Assembly: GCA_051650265.1 (NCBI GenBank)
Contig: JBOFIR010000170.1
Location: 1 to 9,902, forward strand
Direction of reading: 5' to 3'
Length of the DNA stretch: 9,902 nucleotides
From: JBOFEH01 sp051650265
GTDB lineage: Bacteria; Bacillota; Clostridia; Lachnospirales; Cellulosilyticaceae
Positions 5,591 through 9,902 of the stretch are shown one piece after another (position 1 is the stretch's first letter; each line of letters opens with the position of its first letter). The notes below the pieces were generated by a model. It had not been told where the DNA came from, searched no databases, and worked only from the letters and a program-made list of their open reading frames with translations. A program made the translations under genes and the position numbers.

Positions 5591-6484
5591 TTAATTATTA
5601 ATAGACTTCACACAGGCTTCAAGCACATCAATAAAGTGGTCTAATGTCTCTGAATTCTTCTTGCTTTCTGGCAGAATGCATGAGAAGCGTCTCATCTCAT
5701 TGACTTCCACTGGTACAATACTAAGTTCTTCATCTTTGAGTGCATGCTCCACCACATACTCAGAAATCAGTGTCACACCCAGTCCCTTACGCACTGCTTC
5801 TTTTACTGCATAGTTACTACTAAAGATCATGATACGTTTAGGTGTAATCTGATTGCGTTCAAGGAAACTCTTGAGATATTCTTGTGTCCCTGATCCCACT
5901 TCACGACTGATCCATACTTGATTTTTGAGATCACTCATACGGACGTTTGGCCGTGTCAAAGGGGAACCATTTGCCCCTACAAGAATCATGTAGTCTTCAT
6001 AAAAATAATGTTTTTTGAGACCGACTTGATCCGTCTCCCCTTCTATAAGCCCAATATCTACTTCAAGTGCATTCACCTTTTTGCAAATTGCTGCGGTGTT
6101 CTCTATAGATACTTCAATATCTACATCTGGATTGACTTCTGCAAACTTACTAAGTACCTCTGGCAAAAAATAATCTCCGATAGTAAGACTAGCCCCTACC
6201 CGTAGTGTCTTGCGTGTCTGGCTAGAGGTTTGAGAAATTTCATTGCGAATAGTAGTTATTGTTTCAAGCAGTTCAATCCCTTTCTCATACAAGAGTCTCC
6301 CCTCTGGTGTGATTGCAACCGTTTTACTTTTGTTCGAGCGCTGGATCAAGATTGTATCAAACATGCTTTCTAGTCTCTTGATATGTAGACTCACTGTAGG
6401 CTGAGATAAGTTCACTTTCTTAGCTGCTTTTGTAAAATTCTCATATTTTACAACTTCTATAAAGGTCTTAAGTTCTTCTATCAT
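5591..6484 (-). CDS. LysR-family transcriptional regulator, CysL/YeiE-like
   Basis: This DNA-binding regulator has an N-terminal winged helix-turn-helix (about residues 2-60; recognition region NFTKAAKKVNLSQPTVSLHI at 16-35) and a C-terminal substrate-binding domain (about 92-295). The 297-residue length is normal. The segment GASLTIGDYFLPEVL at 97-111, DIGLIEG at 143-149 and REVGSGT at 194-200 are typical of the CysL/YeiE/CbbR branch. In that branch Bacillus subtilis CysL activates sulfite reductase genes and enterobacterial YeiE is linked to sulfite response. I infer a sulfur-oxyanion sensor acting on asrABC, yeiH or the assT operon; the ligand is unknown. The start is ATG 6484, with GAGG 6 nt upstream. 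The gene is monocistronic, with its own promoter and terminators on both sides. Unusually for a LysR regulator it is co-oriented with its neighbours, not divergent. Confidence 0.9.
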   Translation of the reverse strand: MIEELKTFIEVVKYENFTKAAKKVNLSQPTVSLHIKRLESMFDTILIQRSNKSKTVAITPEGRLLYEKGIELLETITTIRNEISQTSSQTRKTLRVGASLTIGDYFLPEVLSKFAEVNPDVDIEVSIENTAAICKKVNALEVDIGLIEGETDQVGLKKHYFYEDYMILVGANGSPLTRPNVRMSDLKNQVWISREVGSGTQEYLKSFLERNQITPKRIMIFSSNYAVKEAVRKGLGVTLISEYVVEHALKDEELSIVPVEVNEMRRFSCILPESKKNSETLDHFIDVLEACVKSINN

Positions 6485-6513
6485 TGGCCACCTCTACTTC
6501 ATATGATGCTTTT

Positions 6514-6542
6514 ATGATAGCATAGCCATTCCCTCTTTGCAA
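6514..6542 (-). promoter_or_regulatory. Promoter of the LysR gene
   Basis: The minus strand carries TTGCAA (6542-6537), a 17-nt spacer, and TATCAT (6519-6514), with TG one base before the -10 making it an extended -10 as well. This is the best sigma-A promoter in the window and places the start about 25 nt before ATG. Confidence 0.65.
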
Positions 6543-6549
6543 CTTTTCG

Positions 6550-6565
6550 TCGAATCTTATCGAAT
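6550..6565. repeat. Direct repeat TCGAAT upstream of the LysR promoter
   Basis: TCGAAT occurs at 6550-6555 and 6560-6565, a 10-bp period, one helical turn, immediately upstream of the lysR -35. It could be part of an autoregulatory binding site, but two 6-bp copies are weak evidence. Confidence 0.35.
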
Positions 6566-6603
6566 TTCTTTTGATTAGGAGATATATTTAGTATTTTTAG
6601 ACG

Positions 6604-6642
6604 AAAAAAATGCCCATTAGTTTTTCCCTAATAGGCATTTTT
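6604..6642 (-). terminator. Terminator of the permease-assT operon
   Basis: A 15-bp stem (6606-6620 with 6628-6642) closes on a 7-nt loop. The one mismatch in the plus strand becomes a G-U pair in the minus-strand transcript, and the stem is followed by seven T. It begins 10 nt past the assT stop and separates this operon from lysR. Confidence 0.88.
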
Positions 6643-6652
6643 ATTTTCTATC

Positions 6653-8539
6653 TTATATTTGGAAATTCACACCAAGATCATATTGTACCATATCCACAAT
6701 GAGTTTTGCATGATATTGCCCTGCAAATCCTTCTTTATTGATGTTGAATCTTACCACACGGCTATCCGTGTTTTGGAATGTTCCCACACACATTGCGGCA
6801 TTTGCTGACTCACTTGCTGAAGTAGAAATATAGTAGTTATGTGCTGTACCTGCTTCATCTTCTAAGATGAGCATGACAAGTTGCCCTTTTTCAAACTTGG
6901 CGTGGAAGACAATACGGTCTTCTTCTTCCTCGAAGCATACACTATGTGCTGCCGGTACATTCTCCTCTGAGACAATAGCACCTTCGATTGCTGTACCAAA
7001 CTCCGGTGTTTTTCCTAATGTGCCTAGGATTCTTCCTTTACCAAATGTGAGCTGATCTCTTTCATCGTAGAGCGCCATCTTCTCTGCACGGTAATAATTT
7101 GCACCAAGTTGCATCTCAAAGACCACTTCGTCATCTAATACTTCTACAGTTGTCGAAGTAAGCTTGATATTTGGATTATGAAGTGCCGCACGGCTTCCAA
7201 TCCCCTCTACTGTCATCCCATCTTCTTGTGCGATTCCACCTGAATGGACAAGGTAGTGGCCATCACTATAGTACTCTACGTTTGAAATATAAGGAGAGAA
7301 GAATTCATAGCCACGTTCTTTTCCGTATTGCCATACTTGCTCAATCGTCATATGCTCTGTATCAATCTTGTAGCGTACCCCACGAGAGAAGTTGTCATGT
7401 CCTTTGAGGTAGTTTTCTGGATTTTTTGAGCGGAAGTGTCCGTTGTCAAATACCATGACATCACCTTCTGCCGTGATCACACATGCATGTGGCTCATAAT
7501 GCCAGTCAAAATCACCTGGGCCAACTGGTGTAAAGAAGTATTTGTCCACGAATTCTTGCGGCCAGCCTTCTGGGTCACCTAACATCCAGTTCAGCTCACT
7601 TGTTTCATAATCGATATTTACCAAAACATCTTGGTGTCTTCCTGAAAGTGTGATTGAGTTTGTCTTCTTATCATACCAAAGTGCATTGTTGTGGAACCAA
7701 TCATCTTCACTCCAGCTTCCTGATTTTGCAGCTTCTTGTGGCAAGAAGTTCTTGTAATCCCAAGTTTTTAGAATCTCACCTGTTTGGCGCTCTACAAGCA
7801 CACATTGATCTTCCACTGTACCACTATGAATGTCTTGTGTCAGAATGAGGATATTGCCATCTTCCATCTCCCATTTATCATGATGGTAACCACCTGGGAT
7901 ACGGTATTCTGTATAGATTTTTCCTATGAGCCCAAACTCAATAATTCCCACAGTATTATAAGGTTTCTCTAAGAAACGGCATGAACCAATGAGCATACGT
8001 CCATTTTCAATACGCTCAAGATCGAATGTGACGTTTTCCTCTGTATACCAGCGGCAGTCTCCTGCAAAGTCATAGGCGCCTGTAATTGAGTACATTGCTG
8101 GTGATACAAACATCATATTGCCAGCCATATATGCACTTGTTGTTTCCATCTTAGTTGGATGCTTGAGTTTTTCTGGATCTGCTGGTGTCTGGATCGCATA
8201 GGTCATACATCTATCATCTGAAAGCTTGATTTCTACTGTATTATCATAATCGCTATAAAGGCCTAATACTTGGATGTAATGGGTTGTAGCTTCACCAAAT
8301 GTATGACTCACATCAGCTGCTTCAGTCTTCCCTTTGACAGTCACTGTTGCACTTACTGACTCAGATGTTCGAAACATGATAAGTGCTGTCAGTGGTGCAA
8401 TCAGGTATGGATTCACCTTGATCAGTGGTGCTTCTAGTGTATAGTCACCTTTTGTGAATTCTTCTAAAAATGCTTGTTCTGCCTCATATTGCTGTGTGAT
8501 TAAATGTTTAACGCGCTTCATTTCAACTTGTTGTGTCAT
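6653..8539 (-). CDS. assT: Arylsulfate sulfotransferase, no signal peptide
   Basis: AssT moves a sulfuryl group from one aryl sulfate ester to another phenol by a ping-pong reaction through a sulfo-histidine, with no PAPS needed. The 628-residue product has an N-terminal beta domain (about 35-115; NPYLIAPLTALIMF at 43-56) followed by a beta-propeller catalytic domain. Likely active-site residues are His219/His220, His283 (DDWFHNNAL), Arg301 (SGRHQD) and His351 (EPHACVIT...VFDNG). These fit E. coli CFT073 AssT His252, His356, Arg374 and His436; the His283-Arg301 spacing of 18 equals that of 356-374. His351 would be the sulfated residue. The N-terminus (MTQQVEMKRVKHL) has no signal peptide, unlike the periplasmic enterobacterial enzyme, so it is probably cytoplasmic. 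The start is ATG 8539 with AGGAG 9 nt upstream, 37 nt after the permease stop. Confidence 0.88.
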   Translation of the reverse strand: MTQQVEMKRVKHLITQQYEAEQAFLEEFTKGDYTLEAPLIKVNPYLIAPLTALIMFRTSESVSATVTVKGKTEAADVSHTFGEATTHYIQVLGLYSDYDNTVEIKLSDDRCMTYAIQTPADPEKLKHPTKMETTSAYMAGNMMFVSPAMYSITGAYDFAGDCRWYTEENVTFDLERIENGRMLIGSCRFLEKPYNTVGIIEFGLIGKIYTEYRIPGGYHHDKWEMEDGNILILTQDIHSGTVEDQCVLVERQTGEILKTWDYKNFLPQEAAKSGSWSEDDWFHNNALWYDKKTNSITLSGRHQDVLVNIDYETSELNWMLGDPEGWPQEFVDKYFFTPVGPGDFDWHYEPHACVITAEGDVMVFDNGHFRSKNPENYLKGHDNFSRGVRYKIDTEHMTIEQVWQYGKERGYEFFSPYISNVEYYSDGHYLVHSGGIAQEDGMTVEGIGSRAALHNPNIKLTSTTVEVLDDEVVFEMQLGANYYRAEKMALYDERDQLTFGKGRILGTLGKTPEFGTAIEGAIVSEENVPAAHSVCFEEEEDRIVFHAKFEKGQLVMLILEDEAGTAHNYYISTSASESANAAMCVGTFQNTDSRVVRFNINKEGFAGQYHAKLIVDMVQYDLGVNFQI

Positions 8540-8576
8540 TTTTCTTTTCTCCTATCTCTATTTGATTACAATTTAT

Positions 8577-9902
8577 TTAGAAAAGTATATTTACTAGTGG
8601 CTGCCCTACAATAAAAGTGATTAAAAGGGTCATCAAGCTAATAATAATTGTATATTTATAGATATCTTTTGGGGTAAGCCAATCCCTATTACCATGTAAA
8701 ACAGCCGCAGTTGCCGATCCTGCTGGTGTCACAATAGCTAGGCAGATCACATAGAGAATCATCACTGTAACAGGTGTTGGACTGATCCCTAGTGGTTGTG
8801 TAAACAAGAAAATAATCGGAATGAAGAGCATTCCAATAACCATGTTATTACAGACATTGGTTAAGATAATTGCAAGCACCATCATAATGATTGTAAATAC
8901 CAAAAGTGTCTTACCTTCTAAAAGTGGTGTCACTGTTTGTTGCAACCATAACGTAATCCCTGTCTCCTCTGCTGTTAGTGCATCCACAACCGTTGAACCT
9001 GCTGCAACAATAAATACCACTGACCAAGACATATATTTGGCAACAATTGCGTTATAATCAATGACTGGTTTCCCATCAACTTTAATCATACAGCAGAAGA
9101 TTACCACCAAGATCGGAATACCATTTTGGCTACTTCCAAAGAAGGCCTTGATCGGTCCTGCCGGGAGTAGTGAAGGCAATAACACCCAACCAATAAAAGC
9201 TAATAGTCCTACTACTAGGATCTTTTGTCTTCTGTTCATTGGAGGCAGTGGATTCTTATTAAACATCTCTGTATGAACTTCTTGGATTGGTGCCACATTT
9301 GGCTTAAATACATATTTCATCAAGAGCACAATGCCTACCATGCTGAGCAAAGAGATTACAATACCGAACGCCATATAGGGTAAGTACTCAATTGTTAAGC
9401 CGGTTACCTTTTCAAAGTTCCTCAGAAGACCTGGCAAGATCCCTTTGAATGGTGTAGAGGCAAATCCAAATACCGCTGACATAACAATTCCTACTAGCAT
9501 CTGCGTTGCATACTGATCACCTTTTTTGATCCCAAACATCGCAAACATACTGTAGAGAATTGGCCAGAATATAAAAATAGTAGCTGTTGTCAGTGTCATA
9601 GAAGACAATATAAATGCCCCTAAAAAGATCATAAATGTAAACACCCACGGCTTACCATTGATAATCTTACGTGTCACAAACCATCGTGCAATATAGTCAC
9701 ATACGCCCTCGTGAGTAATTGCACCTGTTAAAATAATCACATAAAGTATCATAATCGCTAATGGATTTCCAAAAGCTGTTGTGATTACTGTATTCATAGG
9801 CATAAAGCCTGTAAAACCTAACATGACAATACCAAATAAGCTCCCCCATATGGTATCTACAAAAGACCATAGATAAATTGTACATAGAAATACACCTAAG
9901 AC
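8577..9902 (-). CDS. SLC13/DASS-like anion permease (5' end cut by window)
   Basis: This is an integral membrane anion transporter of the ion-transporter superfamily, most like SLC13/divalent-anion:sodium symporters. The frame is open to the right edge: codons upstream of the Met at 9824 are all sense and hydrophobic, so that Met is internal and the visible 441 residues lack the true N-terminus (family length about 450-500). Many hydrophobic segments are separated by short charged loops, with a longer cytoplasmic-type loop holding HTEMFNKNPLPPMNRRQK in the middle. Re-entrant-type motifs include LTNVCNNMVIGMLFIPI and VTPAGSATAAVLHGNRDW near the C-terminus, where SLC13 proteins place their ion/substrate-binding segments. 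Operon structure with assT suggests import of aryl sulfates or export of sulfated or carboxylated products; sulfate, dicarboxylates and related anions are equally possible from sequence. Confidence 0.8.
   Translation of the reverse strand, partial: VLGVFLCTIYLWSFVDTIWGSLFGIVMLGFTGFMPMNTVITTAFGNPLAIMILYVIILTGAITHEGVCDYIARWFVTRKIINGKPWVFTFMIFLGAFILSSMTLTTATIFIFWPILYSMFAMFGIKKGDQYATQMLVGIVMSAVFGFASTPFKGILPGLLRNFEKVTGLTIEYLPYMAFGIVISLLSMVGIVLLMKYVFKPNVAPIQEVHTEMFNKNPLPPMNRRQKILVVGLLAFIGWVLLPSLLPAGPIKAFFGSSQNGIPILVVIFCCMIKVDGKPVIDYNAIVAKYMSWSVVFIVAAGSTVVDALTAEETGITLWLQQTVTPLLEGKTLLVFTIIMMVLAIILTNVCNNMVIGMLFIPIIFLFTQPLGISPTPVTVMILYVICLAIVTPAGSATAAVLHGNRDWLTPKDIYKYTIIISLMTLLITFIVGQPLVNILF

Noticed and set aside
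9822..9824. ATG 9824 as the true permease start
   Set aside because: All codons upstream to 9902 in the same frame are sense and encode hydrophobic sequence, so this Met is internal and the gene is cut by the window.
9697..9885. Small minus-strand frame of 62 codons overlapping the permease start
   Set aside because: It is another frame of the permease gene, which is open to the window edge; the peptide has no recognisable features.
1..9902. CRISPR array, tRNA, rRNA, insertion sequence or phage genes
   Set aside because: No regularly spaced repeats, cloverleaf-like sequences, transposase motifs or terminal inverted repeats were seen; the window is filled by metabolic genes with short gaps.

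Overview
The window is about 9.9 kb of AT-rich bacterial DNA in which every supported gene lies on the minus strand, so the biological reading order runs from right (9902) to left (1). Strong AGGAGG-type ribosome binding sites, short intergenic gaps, low-GC codon use and oxygen-sensitive iron-sulfur enzymes suggest an anaerobic, low-GC Firmicute, probably a member of the Clostridia. The sequence alone does not settle genus or species.

Layout in reading order. (1) 9902-6653: a 5'-truncated SLC13/DASS-like anion permease followed after 37 nt by an arylsulfate sulfotransferase (assT), closed by a strong terminator at 6604-6642. (2) 6484-5591: a LysR-family regulator of the CysL/YeiE type with its own promoter and terminator. 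(3) 5456-4220: trxB-trxA, a thioredoxin reductase and thioredoxin pair, closed by a long hairpin at 4142-4191. (4) 3943-2894: a YeiH/UPF0324-family membrane protein (putative sulfate/sulfite exporter family) behind a 276-nt leader region. (5) 2738-1: asrA-asrB-asrC, the anaerobic (siroheme) sulfite reductase, with asrA/asrB overlapping by 8 nt and asrC running off the left edge.

The locus reads as a sulfur-oxyanion module. AsrABC reduces sulfite to sulfide with NADH-derived electrons. YeiH probably moves a sulfur oxyanion across the membrane. The LysR protein resembles regulators that respond to sulfite or sulfur status. The thioredoxin pair handles thiol redox, and the permease plus AssT handle aryl sulfate esters. 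No gene in the window connects AssT chemistry (sulfate-group transfer) to sulfite, so that link is open.

The most noteworthy signal is regulatory. Three transcription units (asrABC, yeiH and trxBA) each carry an 18-bp imperfect palindrome matching the clostridial Rex consensus TTGTTAA-N4-TTAACAA at 11 or 12 of 14 positions. At asrA the site falls directly downstream of a perfect TATAAT. A second point of interest is the thioredoxin reductase, which keeps its CxxC and FAD motifs but lacks the HRRxxxR NADPH-recognition motif; its partner thioredoxin lacks the usual tryptophan before CGPC.
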